A DNA stretch of 64,000 nucleotides from Limosilactobacillus reuteri subsp. reuteri (lineage in GTDB: Bacteria; Bacillota; Bacilli; Lactobacillales; Lactobacillaceae). The first letter of the stretch is position 1. The number at the start of each line of letters is the position of its first letter. The notes below the pieces were generated by a model. That model was not told the DNA's origin and did no database searches. It saw only the letters and a list, made by a program, of their open reading frames with translations. The position numbers were made by a program, and so were the translations under genes. The stretch lies in contig NC_009513.1 of assembly GCF_000016825.1 (NCBI RefSeq), forward strand, positions 244,501-308,500, given 5' to 3'. Shown here in pieces: positions 30,527 through 39,523 of this stretch.

Positions 30527-31183
30527 ATGGCAATCACAGTTTACTTTGTCCGGCACGGTGAGACCTACTTCAACCGGTTTGCTCGCCTGCAAGGATGGTC
30601 AGATACCCCGCTTACAGAAAAAGGAGAGATGGATGCTAAAAAGATCGGCCAAGTTTTAGCGGACTTAAGGATCGATTACCTTTTCTCCAGTGATTTAAAA
30701 CGAGCAGTTGATACTGCACGGCTTTTAATTGCGGATCACCTAACTGCGACGGTGAAGGAACCAATCCAAAAAAAGTTCTTCCGCGAGGTATTTTATGGGT
30801 CTTTTGAAGGTCATAGTAATGAAGAAGGCGCTATCTGGGCAAGCTATCTTGAAGGCAAGCGATTTAGGCGTATCGGTGAATTAGTTGATGAGTTTGGCGT
30901 TGAAAAAGCGCATGACTTACTGAAAGCCGCCGATCCGGCTCACCTTGCAGAAGATAGTAATGAATTAAATGCCCGTGTAGAGCAGGCAATTGCCTTTTTG
31001 CAAAGCTTACCGGATGAGAGTAATGTGGTTGTAGTAGCCCATGGATCGATTATCCAATATATTGCGGGGATGTATGGGAAACCTGGATACAAGTATGAAA
31101 ACTTACATAACGGCGCGCTGATGAAGGTTCAGCTAACAGCTAGAGACGTTGAAATTACTGGATACAATCAATTTAAACTATAA
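30527..31183 (+). CDS. Histidine phosphatase (phosphoglycerate mutase family)
   Basis: A 218-residue member of the histidine phosphatase superfamily. The phospho-accepting motif is V-R-H-G-E-T near residue 8, the second Arg lies in S-S-D-L-K-R-A near 60, and the second His in V-A-H-G-S near 171. The substrate is not certain; many such proteins act as general sugar phosphatases rather than glycolytic mutases. It is the third gene of the tpi-like/fba operon. Confidence 0.88.
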   Translation: MAITVYFVRHGETYFNRFARLQGWSDTPLTEKGEMDAKKIGQVLADLRIDYLFSSDLKRAVDTARLLIADHLTATVKEPIQKKFFREVFYGSFEGHSNEEGAIWASYLEGKRFRRIGELVDEFGVEKAHDLLKAADPAHLAEDSNELNARVEQAIAFLQSLPDESNVVVVAHGSIIQYIAGMYGKPGYKYENLHNGALMKVQLTARDVEITGYNQFKL

Positions 31184-31219
31184 AAAGAGGCAAGGAATTA
31201 TTTTCCAAACCTCTTTTGT
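31182..31219. terminator. Bidirectional terminator between converging operons
   Basis: AAAAGAGG pairs with CCTCTTTT, with inner GGAA/TTCC pairing; A and T runs on either side. Confidence 0.85.
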
Positions 31220-31221
31220 TG

Positions 31222-31686
31222 TTAGGACAATTCTTTAGTAATTTTATCCAGCCATAATGGCAATGTCTCGTTTAGGCTATTGTAAGTATCTTCAAAGCGG
31301 TGAGTATACCAAGGATCAGGAATTTCTTGATCTTCTTTGCCAGGAATTACTTCATATGCTAAGTGGACTTTATCACGATCTTGCGCTGGTGCAATGCGTT
31401 GTAAGTTGTACTTGTTCATATTATCCATGCAGATGATGTAATCAGCCCACTCGAAGTCTTGTCGTGTAATTGGGCGTGAGATTAAGCCATCCGTTGATAA
31501 CCCGTGTGCGTGCATTGTCTTTGCGGCACCTGGGTGGGGACCATTTCCTTCTTCTTCGTTACTTGTTCCAGCAGAATCAACATTGATTTTGCCATTTAAT
31601 CCTGCGTCATCAACCATTTGCTTGAACATTGCCTCGGCCATTGGTGACCGACAAATGTTTCCTAAGCAGACAAATAAAACGTTCAT
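31222..31686 (-). CDS. Low-molecular-weight protein-tyrosine phosphatase
   Basis: A 154-residue phosphatase. The P-loop C-L-G-N-I-C-R-S starts at Cys7, and the general acid Asp is in I-P-D-P-W-Y near residue 124. Such enzymes remove phosphate from tyrosine kinases tied to polysaccharide synthesis, or from arginine in the YwlE branch. The residue after the second Cys of the loop (Cys12, Arg13) does not settle which. It stands alone on the minus strand. Confidence 0.92.
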   Translation of the reverse strand: MNVLFVCLGNICRSPMAEAMFKQMVDDAGLNGKINVDSAGTSNEEEGNGPHPGAAKTMHAHGLSTDGLISRPITRQDFEWADYIICMDNMNKYNLQRIAPAQDRDKVHLAYEVIPGKEDQEIPDPWYTHRFEDTYNSLNETLPLWLDKITKELS

Positions 31687-31815
31687 GTAATCACCTCGTT
31701 TATACTTCTATCATACCGAAAAAGATAATATTTTGCTAAAATATTCGGGAATCCTAACACTATCCTTAAGTTTTTGGTAAAATTAAGAACAAATATTTTT
31801 AGAGGAGGAACAAAA

Positions 31816-32385
31816 ATGACCCTTATTATTGTAATTGTTGTCATTGTCTTGTTGATTGCTATTTATGCAGGACTTTACAACAGTTTGATTCAATTGCGGA
31901 CACACGCACAAGAATCCTGGAGTCAAATTGATGTTCAATTACAACGACGTAACGACTTGATCCCTAACTTAATTTCAACAGTTAAGGGCTATAGCAAGTA
32001 TGAAGCGGGAACCTTGGAAAAGGTGACAAAGCTGCGGACGGAATTAAATAGTATTCCAGACAGCGATCATGCTAAAAAAATGGAAGTTTCCAATGAATTA
32101 ACGGGAACTTTACGGACATTGTTTGCCGTCGCTGAAAATTATCCAGACTTAAAAGCAAGTGCTGAATACCAAAAATTAATGGAAGAATTAACCAATACTG
32201 AAAACAAGATTGCCTACTCACGGCAGCTTTACAACAGTACTGTGGCGGCTTTAGATGCTAAGATTCAATCTTTCCCAAGCAATATTGTGGCTAAAATTCA
32301 TCACTTCCAACAAATGGATTACTTACAAGTGCCAGAAGAAGCCAAGGCTGTGCCAAAAGTTTCATTTGATGATTTAGGTGATTAA
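31816..32385 (+). CDS. lemA: LemA family protein
   Basis: A 189-residue membrane-anchored helical protein. One N-terminal helix (about residues 2-20) is followed by long helices with the family pattern [15 protein letters not shown] and N-L-I-S-T-V-K-G-Y. Function is not settled. The ATG at 31816 follows an AGAGGAGGA site; an upstream in-frame start at 31774 is weak. The lemA-htpX pairing is common in Firmicutes. Confidence 0.9.
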   Translation: MTLIIVIVVIVLLIAIYAGLYNSLIQLRTHAQESWSQIDVQLQRRNDLIPNLISTVKGYSKYEAGTLEKVTKLRTELNSIPDSDHAKKMEVSNELTGTLRTLFAVAENYPDLKASAEYQKLMEELTNTENKIAYSRQLYNSTVAALDAKIQSFPSNIVAKIHHFQQMDYLQVPEEAKAVPKVSFDDLGD

Positions 32386-32387
32386 GC

Positions 32388-33284
32388 ATGTTATATCAGC
32401 AAATTGCCCGTAATAAACGAAAAACAATTTTGGTGATGTTTGGGTTCTTTGTATTGCTTGCTTTAATTGGGGCCGCGATTGGCTATTTATTTGCGCGGAC
32501 AGTGATTGGCGGCATGATCATTGCGGCGATTATTGCGGTGATCTATATGTCCGTGATCATTGGTCAATCGACTGATGTAGTGATGCGGATGAATAACGCG
32601 ACGGAGGTACGATCAGCGAGTGATGCGCCAGAACTTTGGCATATTGTTGAAGATATGGCTTTAGTTGCACGGGTACCAATGCCGAAAGTCTATATCATCC
32701 ATGACCCAAGTCCCAATGCTTTTGCGACTGGTAATGATCCTGAGCATGCTGCTGTGGCCGCTACTACTGGTTTGATGGAAAAAATGAATCGTGAGGAACT
32801 AGAAGGGGTAATGGCCCATGAAATGACTCACGTTCGTAACTATGACATCCGTCTGCAAACAATTGCGTTAGCCTTAGCATCCGCAATCGCAATGCTTGTT
32901 AATTTTGCTGGAAATTTCTGGTGGATTGGTGGTCGGAGCAGTAGTGATGACCGGGATAATCCATCAAGTATTTTCGCCATCCTTGGTTCGATTCTTTTGA
33001 TTATCTTAGCGCCATTGGCAGCAACCATTGCGCAGATGGCTCTTTCACGTAATCGGGAATACTTAGCCGATGCAGGTGCTGTGGAATTAACCCGTAATCC
33101 GCAAGGGATGATTAGTGCATTGGAAAAGCTAAAAACTGCTGTTCCAATGAAACATGTGGACCCAAGCAGTTCGGCATTATATATTAGCGATCCAGAAAAG
33201 AACGCTAAGCACCATCCTTTTTCAAATCTATTTGACACTCACCCCCCGCTAGATAAGCGAATTGAACGGTTGCGTCAAATGTAA
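32388..33284 (+). CDS. htpX: Zinc metalloprotease HtpX
   Basis: A 298-residue M48 membrane protease for quality control of membrane proteins. Two N-terminal helices, the zinc motif H-E-M-T-H near residue 145, two further helices, and the Glu ligand in R-E-Y-L-A-D-A-G-A near 223 are all present. It starts two bases after lemA. Confidence 0.94.
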   Translation: MLYQQIARNKRKTILVMFGFFVLLALIGAAIGYLFARTVIGGMIIAAIIAVIYMSVIIGQSTDVVMRMNNATEVRSASDAPELWHIVEDMALVARVPMPKVYIIHDPSPNAFATGNDPEHAAVAATTGLMEKMNREELEGVMAHEMTHVRNYDIRLQTIALALASAIAMLVNFAGNFWWIGGRSSSDDRDNPSSIFAILGSILLIILAPLAATIAQMALSRNREYLADAGAVELTRNPQGMISALEKLKTAVPMKHVDPSSSALYISDPEKNAKHHPFSNLFDTHPPLDKRIERLRQM

Positions 33285-33292
33285 TAAGTTTA

Positions 33293-33343
33293 TAGCAAAG
33301 ACTGAGAAAAAACTTTTGCTTTTTCTCAGTCTTTGCTATTTTT
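33293..33343 (+). terminator. Terminator after htpX
   Basis: A perfect 19-base-pair stem (TAGCAAAGACTGAGAAAAA with its complement) at 33293-33338, then a T run. Confidence 0.93.
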
Positions 33344-33437
33344 ACTCACGACTTATTGTTTTTAATCGCCTTATACTAGTGAGGGTGATATAATTAAAAA
33401 GCTAGACCAAAGTATCAAAAGAAGAGGTATCTTTTTC

Positions 33438-34817
33438 ATGAAAATGAAATTAGCGGAAATTGCCAAGGCGATCAACGCACAAAATGACATTGAACAATGG
33501 AAAGACGTAGAAGTGACTAGTGTGTCATTTGACAGTCGACACTTAGATCAAGGGAGCTTATTTGTTCCATTGCAAGGTGCCCAAGACGGCCACCAATACG
33601 TACCGAGTGCTTTTACCAATGGTGCAGTAGCTAGTTTATGGGCTAGTGACCATGAGATAACGGATCAGACGCACCCGCTATTAGTCGTTAGTGATCCACT
33701 AGCGGCCCTTCAACAACTAGGGAAGTACTACTTGCATAAGATCAATCCGATTGTTGTTGCAGTTACAGGCAGTAATGGGAAGACGACGACTAAAGATATG
33801 ATTGCGTCAATCTTAAGTACGCAGTTTAATGTCGCGAAGACATATGCTAATTTTAATAATGAGATTGGGGTTCCAGTAACGCTTCTTAACATGGAGTCTA
33901 ATACCGAAGCAGTGGTAGTTGAGATGGGCATGGACCGTTTTGGTCAGCTTGACTTCTTAAGTAAGCTTGTAAATCCTGACATTGCCGTTATTACAATGAT
34001 TGGGGAAGCACATATCGAATTCTTCGGGACTCGTGATAAGATTGCTGATGCAAAGATGGAAATTACCCATGGCCTAAAGGAAGATGGAACACTAGTATTT
34101 AATGGGGATGAACCATTATTAGAGGAACGGGTAAAAGATCTTGCCCAACGACAGATGCGCTTTGGTCGGCAACTAAGCAATAATTTGTATGCAACAAGTG
34201 TCCACGATGAACCACGGCAGTTATCATTTACCGTCAACGAATGGCCAGATGAAGAATTCACTATCCCAATGGTTGGTGAATACAATATTAATAATGCGTT
34301 AGCGGCTATGGAAGTGGGTAAGATTCTGCATATTACTCCCGCCCACATGAAGCAAGCGTTGGCAAACGTTGAATTAACGGAAAATCGTGCTGAATGGGTT
34401 AAAGGAAAGAATGGTGAACAGATCTTAAGTGATGTTTACAATTCAAACCCGACCGCTGCCAAGGAAGTCCTTAAGACGATTGCAGAAACACCAGTAGCTG
34501 GTCGCCGGATCGCCGTATTAGGGGACATGCTGGAATTAGGGGATGCTGCGGCAAAGTTGCATGCTAGCTTAGCAGAAGAGATTGACCACCAAAAGATTGC
34601 TAGTGTTTACCTTGTAGGCGAACAAATGAAAAATCTTAAAGATAAGTTGATCCAAGAAGGGTACCCAGCTGAAGATATCCATCATTATGCTGCTAGTGAC
34701 CTTCAACAATTAATTGCCGATCTTACGGCTACTTTGACAGGTGAGGATATTGTTCTATTGAAAGCAAGTCATGGCATTCACCTAGAAGAAGTCTTGACGG
34801 CATTAAAAGCAGAATAG
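33438..34817 (+). CDS. murF: UDP-MurNAc-tripeptide:D-Ala-D-Ala ligase
   Basis: Adds D-Ala-D-Ala to the UDP-MurNAc tripeptide, the last cytosolic precursor step. The 459-residue Mur ligase has the ATP loop V-T-G-S-N-G-K-T-T-T-K-D near residue 110, E-M-G-M-D near 160, and N-N-A-L-A-A near 286, followed by the C-terminal domain. The ATG lies after an AGAAGAGG site. cshA follows after a hairpin. Confidence 0.96.
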   Translation: MKMKLAEIAKAINAQNDIEQWKDVEVTSVSFDSRHLDQGSLFVPLQGAQDGHQYVPSAFTNGAVASLWASDHEITDQTHPLLVVSDPLAALQQLGKYYLHKINPIVVAVTGSNGKTTTKDMIASILSTQFNVAKTYANFNNEIGVPVTLLNMESNTEAVVVEMGMDRFGQLDFLSKLVNPDIAVITMIGEAHIEFFGTRDKIADAKMEITHGLKEDGTLVFNGDEPLLEERVKDLAQRQMRFGRQLSNNLYATSVHDEPRQLSFTVNEWPDEEFTIPMVGEYNINNALAAMEVGKILHITPAHMKQALANVELTENRAEWVKGKNGEQILSDVYNSNPTAAKEVLKTIAETPVAGRRIAVLGDMLELGDAAAKLHASLAEEIDHQKIASVYLVGEQMKNLKDKLIQEGYPAEDIHHYAASDLQQLIADLTATLTGEDIVLLKASHGIHLEEVLTALKAE

Positions 34818-34829
34818 TTAATATATTTG

Positions 34830-34875
34830 CCAGTCGATTACTGATGCTTATATCATAAATCGACTGGTCATTTTT
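34830..34875 (+). terminator. Hairpin with T run right before the cshA ribosome site
   Basis: CCAGTCGATT pairs perfectly with AATCGACTGG, followed by TCATTTTTA, and the AGGAGG of cshA begins immediately after. It can act as murF terminator or as a read-through attenuator for cshA. Confidence 0.75.
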
Positions 34876-34888
34876 AGGAGGAAAATTT

Positions 34889-36385
34889 TTGAAGTTTAGT
34901 GAATTAGGCTTATCCGATAGCCTATTAAAAGCAATCAAACGGAGCGGATACGAAGAAGCAACACCAATCCAAGAACAAACGATTCCAATGGTTCTTGAAG
35001 GTAAGGATGTTATTGGGCAAGCACAAACAGGGACTGGTAAGACGGCTGCTTTTGGATTGCCAATTATTGAAAACGTTGATACTGAAAATCTCAATATTCA
35101 AGCAATTATCATTTCACCAACACGTGAATTAGCAATCCAGACTCAAGAAGAACTTTATCGTCTTGGTAAAGATAAACATGTTCGCGTGCAAGTAGTATAT
35201 GGTGGGGCAGATATTCGGCGCCAAATTAAGAGCTTGAAACAACACCCACAAATTCTCGTGGGGACCCCTGGACGGTTACGTGACCATATTAACCGTCATA
35301 CAGTTAAACTTGACCACATTAAGACCCTTGTCCTCGATGAAGCAGATGAAATGCTAAACATGGGATTCTTAGAGGATATTGAATCAATCATCAAGGAAAC
35401 ACCAGATGATCGGCAAACATTGCTCTTCTCAGCAACCATGCCACCAGAAATCAAGCGGATTGGAGTTCAATTTATGTCTGATCCGGAAACTGTGCGGATC
35501 AAGGCCAAAGAATTGACTACTGACTTAGTTGATCAGTACTATATTCGCGCGCGTGACTATGAAAAGTTTGACATCATGACCCGTTTAATTGACGTTCAAG
35601 ATCCTGACTTAACAATTGTCTTTGGTCGGACAAAGCGGCGGGTAGATGAATTGTCGAAGGGCTTGATTGCGCGTGGCTACAATGCAGCTGGTATTCATGG
35701 TGACCTTACTCAAGATAAGCGTTCTAAGATCATGTGGAAGTTTAAGAACAATGAACTTGATATCTTAGTTGCAACAGATGTGGCTGCTCGGGGCTTAGAC
35801 ATTTCCGGGGTTACGCATGTTTATAATTATGATATTCCATCTGACCCAGACAGCTATGTTCACCGGATTGGCCGAACAGGACGGGCCGGACATCACGGGG
35901 TATCCTTAACCTTTGTTACCCCAAATGAGATGGATTACCTTCATGAGATTGAAAAATTAACCCGGGTACGGATGCTGCCACTTAAGCCACCAACAGCTGA
36001 AGAAGCATTTAAGGGTCAAGTTGCCTCAGCCTTTAATGATATCGATGAATTAATCGCGCAGGATTCAACTGATCGTTATGAAGAAGCCGCTGAAAAGCTA
36101 CTAGAAACTCATAATGCAACTGATCTGGTAGCAGCATTGTTAAATAACATGACGAAGGAAGCGGCCAGTGAAGTTCCAGTTAAGATTACTCCTGAACGTC
36201 CTCTCCCACGGCGTAACAAGCGGAATAACCGTAATGGCAACCGAAATAATTCGCATGGTGGCAACCACTACCGGCGTAAGAATTTCCGCCGTCACCAACA
36301 TGGTGGTGGTCACCGAAATGATAACCATGGAAAGAGCCATTCCAGTCGCCATGCATTTAATATCCGTCATCGAAAAGAAGATTAA
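34889..36385 (+). CDS. cshA: DEAD-box RNA helicase CshA
   Basis: A 498-residue ATP-dependent RNA helicase linked to mRNA decay and ribosome assembly in the cold. Motifs in order: Q motif (T-P-I-Q-E-Q), A-Q-T-G-T-G-K-T near residue 46, D-E-A-D near 150, S-A-T near 181, H-R-I-G-R-T-G-R near 330. A long disordered C-terminal tail (about 425-498) is rich in Arg, Asn, His and Gly. The TTG start at 34889 is fixed by the AGGAGG site 8 bases before it. No separate promoter is obvious. Confidence 0.94.
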   Translation: MKFSELGLSDSLLKAIKRSGYEEATPIQEQTIPMVLEGKDVIGQAQTGTGKTAAFGLPIIENVDTENLNIQAIIISPTRELAIQTQEELYRLGKDKHVRVQVVYGGADIRRQIKSLKQHPQILVGTPGRLRDHINRHTVKLDHIKTLVLDEADEMLNMGFLEDIESIIKETPDDRQTLLFSATMPPEIKRIGVQFMSDPETVRIKAKELTTDLVDQYYIRARDYEKFDIMTRLIDVQDPDLTIVFGRTKRRVDELSKGLIARGYNAAGIHGDLTQDKRSKIMWKFKNNELDILVATDVAARGLDISGVTHVYNYDIPSDPDSYVHRIGRTGRAGHHGVSLTFVTPNEMDYLHEIEKLTRVRMLPLKPPTAEEAFKGQVASAFNDIDELIAQDSTDRYEEAAEKLLETHNATDLVAALLNNMTKEAASEVPVKITPERPLPRRNKRNNRNGNRNNSHGGNHYRRKNFRRHQHGGGHRNDNHGKSHSSRHAFNIRHRKED

Positions 36386-36393
36386 TTAGCTAA

Positions 36394-36430
36394 GAAGTCT
36401 TTGGTTGAGATTTGACCAAGGACTTTTTTT
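36394..36430 (+). terminator. Terminator after cshA
   Basis: AGTCTTTGGT pairs with ACCAAGGACT (with a G-U pair), then a T run that touches the IS30 element. Confidence 0.85.
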
Positions 36431-36435
36431 AATTT

Positions 36436-37403
36436 GGCAGATTGCAAGAAATAATTTGAACAAAGTTAGTGACGCAGATTACGCAAAAAGATCTCAATCG
36501 GTTGACCTTTGGGGATAAAGCGTCGTAGTACTCGGTTGCGATTCTCATTACTGCCCCGTTCATGTGGAGAATAAGCATGCGCAAAGTAGAGGGGAATCCT
36601 GGCCTGCTCTTCAATTAGCTTGTAGTTAGCGAATTCTTTCCCATGGTCAACAGTAAGGATCTTGAGATTATCTTCTAACTGGTTAGCTAATTCTAAAATG
36701 GCCTTGGTCATTGAGGTGCTATCTCGTCCCTGAAGCCGTTTAACGATGACAAGACGACTCTTACGCTCGACAAACGTAGCTATTGCTTGACCTTTACGCT
36801 TTCCAGATAAAACTGTATCTGCTTCAAAGTGACCTGAGGTATGACGGTCAATAACTTCAGCGGGACGATCTTCAATGGAACGTCCATGGCTAAAAGTACC
36901 ACGGGTTTCTTTGGCTCGTCGGCGGCGAATTCCATGGTCAGGTAAATCAGCCACGCCAATATCCAATACTCCTTGATCAATCCAGGTGTAGATGGTCTTG
37001 TAGGCGATTCTAACTACATGAGCCACTTGTTCAATCGACCATTTTTGGATCTTAATCTTTTCTTCAATTAATCGCTTGAGGTTACTCGTTAAGATGGTTT
37101 TACGCCCACGATGACTAAGTTTAGCTTCATGATCAGCTTGAGCTTTAACTGTGTGATATTCATCAGTCAAACGATGAACCTCATTAAAGATCGTGGTTTT
37201 ACTGAAGCCAAGGTAATCAGCGATGTATTTAAGGGAGCGGCTTTCATAACGAAGAGTTTCGATGACAACACGGTCTTCAAATGATAAAATAGTGGTGCCC
37301 ATAAAGGTCCTTCTTTCTAATGGAATGTTGTGGTGACACCATTAAAGACCTTTATGGGTTTTTATGTCCACTAATATGTTCAACTTAAATTTTGCAATCT
37401 ACC
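36436..37403 (-). mobile_element. IS30-family insertion sequence
   Basis: About 968 bases bounded by imperfect inverted repeats. The left end reads GGCAGATTGCAAGAAATAAT; the right end, read inward on the other strand, is GGTAGATTGCAAAATTTAAG. Both run on into TTGAACA. It lies six bases behind the cshA terminator. The transposase stop lies within a few bases of the left repeat. Confidence 0.82.
36466..37302 (-). CDS. IS30 transposase, short C-terminus
   Basis: A 278-residue DDE transposase. The N-terminal helix-turn-helix (I-A-D-Y-L-G-F-S-K-T-T-I near residue 27), a second one near 85-105, and the catalytic residues are visible: Asp in H-F-E-A-D-T, Asp in T-V-D-H-G-K-E-F, and Glu in H-E-R-G-S-N-E-N-R. 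IS30 relatives usually run to about 300-330 residues, and the last part here (E-I-F-L-R-N-L-R-H) does not look like the usual C-terminus, so about 30 residues may be lost. Activity is uncertain. Confidence 0.85.
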   Translation of the reverse strand: MGTTILSFEDRVVIETLRYESRSLKYIADYLGFSKTTIFNEVHRLTDEYHTVKAQADHEAKLSHRGRKTILTSNLKRLIEEKIKIQKWSIEQVAHVVRIAYKTIYTWIDQGVLDIGVADLPDHGIRRRRAKETRGTFSHGRSIEDRPAEVIDRHTSGHFEADTVLSGKRKGQAIATFVERKSRLVIVKRLQGRDSTSMTKAILELANQLEDNLKILTVDHGKEFANYKLIEEQARIPLYFAHAYSPHERGSNENRNRVLRRFIPKGQPIEIFLRNLRH

Positions 37404-37794
37404 ATAAATTAAATATGGGTTTGTGACTTAAGTTAAGTTACTTCCATAAAAGACAAATGGCGCAGTACAACAATGGCCTCCAACGCCCGGTAAAACCGAA
37501 CGTTGGAGGCCTACTGTTGCTTGCGGGGGCTCGAAAACGAAGTCACGAGTGACTTCTGTCTCGCTCCCATTTCGTTATCTTTTTTTATAAAAATATTTAT
37601 TCTAATTATTTGATTTATTTATAATATATTTGTTGCGACTATTACGATGATTAGTATCTGAGAAGATGAGCTCATGTAGATATTAGGCTATTATTTCATC
37701 ATGCAAATTAAGTGTAAAGGGGGGCTAATTTTTCTTGTTTGGTACTTGAGGAGCTGCAGGGTTATTTATGCCTTGTGTGAGAGAGGTTTTGACG
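37404..37794. other. Non-coding gap between IS30 and the glutaminase gene
   Basis: Nearly 400 bases. It contains the intergenic repeat at 37458-37565, then an A/T-rich stretch to the glutaminase. I see no gene and no clear promoter; an AGAGAGG site precedes the ATG at 37795. Confidence 0.6.
37458..37565. repeat. Structured intergenic repeat, copy 3
   Basis: Opens with AGTACAACAATGG as at copy 1; then GGCCTCCAACG at 37475-37485 pairs perfectly with CGTTGGAGGCC at 37501-37511; then GGGGGCTCG and an inner palindrome (AAGTCAC/GTGACTT), closing with CGCTCCC and ATTTCGTTATCT. Confidence 0.6.
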
Positions 37795-38709
37795 ATGCAA
37801 AAATTAGAGCAATTGATTGATAAAAACTTTGCTGAAACAGCTCATGGTAAGGTTGCAAACTATATTCCGATATTAGGAATTGTTGATCCGCAACAACTGG
37901 GCATTGCCATTTATGACGTTGACGAGGACGAAATTGGGACCGCTGGAATGGCAGGAACGCGATTTGCGATCGAGAGTATTGCGAAGGTCATAACTTTAAT
38001 ATTAACGATCAAGAGATTAGGACATAAGCGCGTCTTAGCAGAACTAGAAAATGGTTCGGCAGATTATAGCCTAAGTTCGGTACTATTGGATGACGAGTTA
38101 ACCGAGCAGGTCCACCGGGTAAATTACCTTAATAATTCCTCCGCTTTGTTAACGACAGCCTTAATTGACCAGTTGATGGGGCAGAATAGTTTTAATGCCC
38201 TTCTCGGTTTCTGCCGTGAGATCTGCAATGACCCATGCATTAGCTTGAATGAGCGTTTATTTCGGTCAGCAATTATGAATGATAAAGATATTCATGCACT
38301 GGCTTACTATATGAAAGATAAAGATATTTTAGAGACTGTTGATCAAACATTGATAACTTATTTTATGCAAAGCTCAATGATGGTGACATCACAGAGTCTT
38401 GCTAACCTAGGAGCAGTCTTGGCAAATGATGGAATTAAACCTTGGGATAATGAGCGTCTTATTAGCCATGAAGATAACGAGTTGGTAAAGAAATTGCTAA
38501 CAACAGTTGGTTCGTTTGAAGAATCAAAAGAATACACAATTAAAATTGAACTCCCTATTAAAAGTGGTACTGGCGGCGGCTTATTGGCTTGTGCCCCGCA
38601 AAAATGTGGTATTGGTATTTTTAGTCCAGCTCTTGATCAACATGGCAATAGTTTGGCAGGAATGAGTTTATTACAAGATGTTGTTGATCAATTAGAATTA
38701 GTAGTTTAA
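37795..38709 (+). CDS. glsA: Glutaminase A
   Basis: A 304-residue serine-dependent glutaminase (beta-lactamase-like fold) that hydrolyses glutamine to glutamate and ammonia. The Ser-x-x-Lys pair is in F-A-I-E-S-I-A-K-V near residue 68; the N-terminal G-K-V-A-N-Y-I-P and C-terminal I-K-S-G-T-G-G-G-L-L motifs are typical. In L. reuteri, glutaminase is tied to acid tolerance. ATG 37795 has a GAGAGAGG site eight bases upstream; the upstream in-frame ATG at 37768 lacks one. Confidence 0.9.
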   Translation: MQKLEQLIDKNFAETAHGKVANYIPILGIVDPQQLGIAIYDVDEDEIGTAGMAGTRFAIESIAKVITLILTIKRLGHKRVLAELENGSADYSLSSVLLDDELTEQVHRVNYLNNSSALLTTALIDQLMGQNSFNALLGFCREICNDPCISLNERLFRSAIMNDKDIHALAYYMKDKDILETVDQTLITYFMQSSMMVTSQSLANLGAVLANDGIKPWDNERLISHEDNELVKKLLTTVGSFEESKEYTIKIELPIKSGTGGGLLACAPQKCGIGIFSPALDQHGNSLAGMSLLQDVVDQLELVV

Positions 38710-38711
38710 TC

Positions 38712-39427
38712 ATAACCACCCGTCAAACGGGTGGTTTGCACATCGGCTATAAGCCGATAATAAAAGCCGGCGTCTCAAGGCGCTGGCTTTCGCTTTGCTC
38801 AAGCCAAAATGCTCTGACTACTTTGCCACCGCTTTAAGCGGTGTTTATACTACCTCACTTACCCTTAAAAGGGTCCGAATATTCCACACTTGTTAGCTTA
38901 TCCATTGCTATATCATGTTTCTCTTGATCTCGGATATACTTCTTTATCGTGGATTCATTTAATCCAACTGTACTCACATAGTAGCCTTCAGCCCAAAAAT
39001 GTCGGTTCCCATATTTGTATTTTAAGTTTGCATGTCGATCAAACATCATTAATGCACTTTTCCCTTTTAAGTATCCCATAAACTGCGAGACACTTAGTTT
39101 CGGCGGAATACTTACTAACAAGTGCACATGATCTGGCATCATATGACCTTCAATTATTTCTACTCCCTTATATTTGCACAACAAACGAATATAATCTCTC
39201 AGGTCTCTTCGGTATTGATTGAAGATCGCTTTACGTCTATACTTTGGTATGAATACGATGTGATACTTACATAACCACTTCGTATGGGCTAAGCTATTTA
39301 ATTTATTAGCCATATTTATATAACCTCTTTTCCCTTATTGACTTTGGCTTGAACACCTACATCTTAAGGCAAAAGAGGCCTTTTTTATATAATTTTTATC
39401 GCCCACCCGCATAGCAGGTGGTTTTTT
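38712..39427 (-). mobile_element. IS200-type element (TnpA only)
   Basis: Bounded by hairpins AACCACCCGT/ACGGGTGGTT at 38714-38736 and CCACCC/GGTGG at 39403-39421, the latter with a T run. A further hairpin AAGGC/GGCCTT with a T run lies at 39366-39386, typical of the upstream hairpin that keeps IS200 transposase expression low. Exact cleavage points are not determined. Confidence 0.75.
38855..39313 (-). CDS. tnpA: IS200 transposase TnpA (Y1 HUH)
   Basis: A 152-residue single-strand transposase. The HUH motif is D-H-V-H-L-L-V near residue 63 and the catalytic Tyr lies in I-K-K-Y-I-R-D-Q-E near 127. The length matches full IS200 TnpA. It is clearly a different subfamily from the TnpA at 16956, and no tnpB accompanies it. 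Confidence 0.92.
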   Translation of the reverse strand: MANKLNSLAHTKWLCKYHIVFIPKYRRKAIFNQYRRDLRDYIRLLCKYKGVEIIEGHMMPDHVHLLVSIPPKLSVSQFMGYLKGKSALMMFDRHANLKYKYGNRHFWAEGYYVSTVGLNESTIKKYIRDQEKHDIAMDKLTSVEYSDPFKGK

Positions 39428-39479
39428 GTTTCGTGCACTCGCTCTGCTCGCGCACTCAACTAGGTCTAAAGACATTAAT

Positions 39480-39523
39480 AAAAGCGAGGCCCGAAGAAAA
39501 AAATTCTTCAAGTCTCGCTTTTT
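39480..39523. terminator. Palindromic terminator ahead of intron copy 2
   Basis: AAAAGCGAG pairs with CTCGCTTTTT, with inner GAAGAA/TTCTTC pairing; works in both directions. The intron follows its T run with no gap. It may originally have ended the dlt operon on the minus strand. Confidence 0.8.

Noticed and set aside
37795-38709. Beta-lactamase instead of glutaminase
   Set aside because: The fold is shared, but G-K-V-A-N-Y-I-P at the start and the wording around Ser-x-x-Lys fit glutaminase A, and no signal peptide is present.
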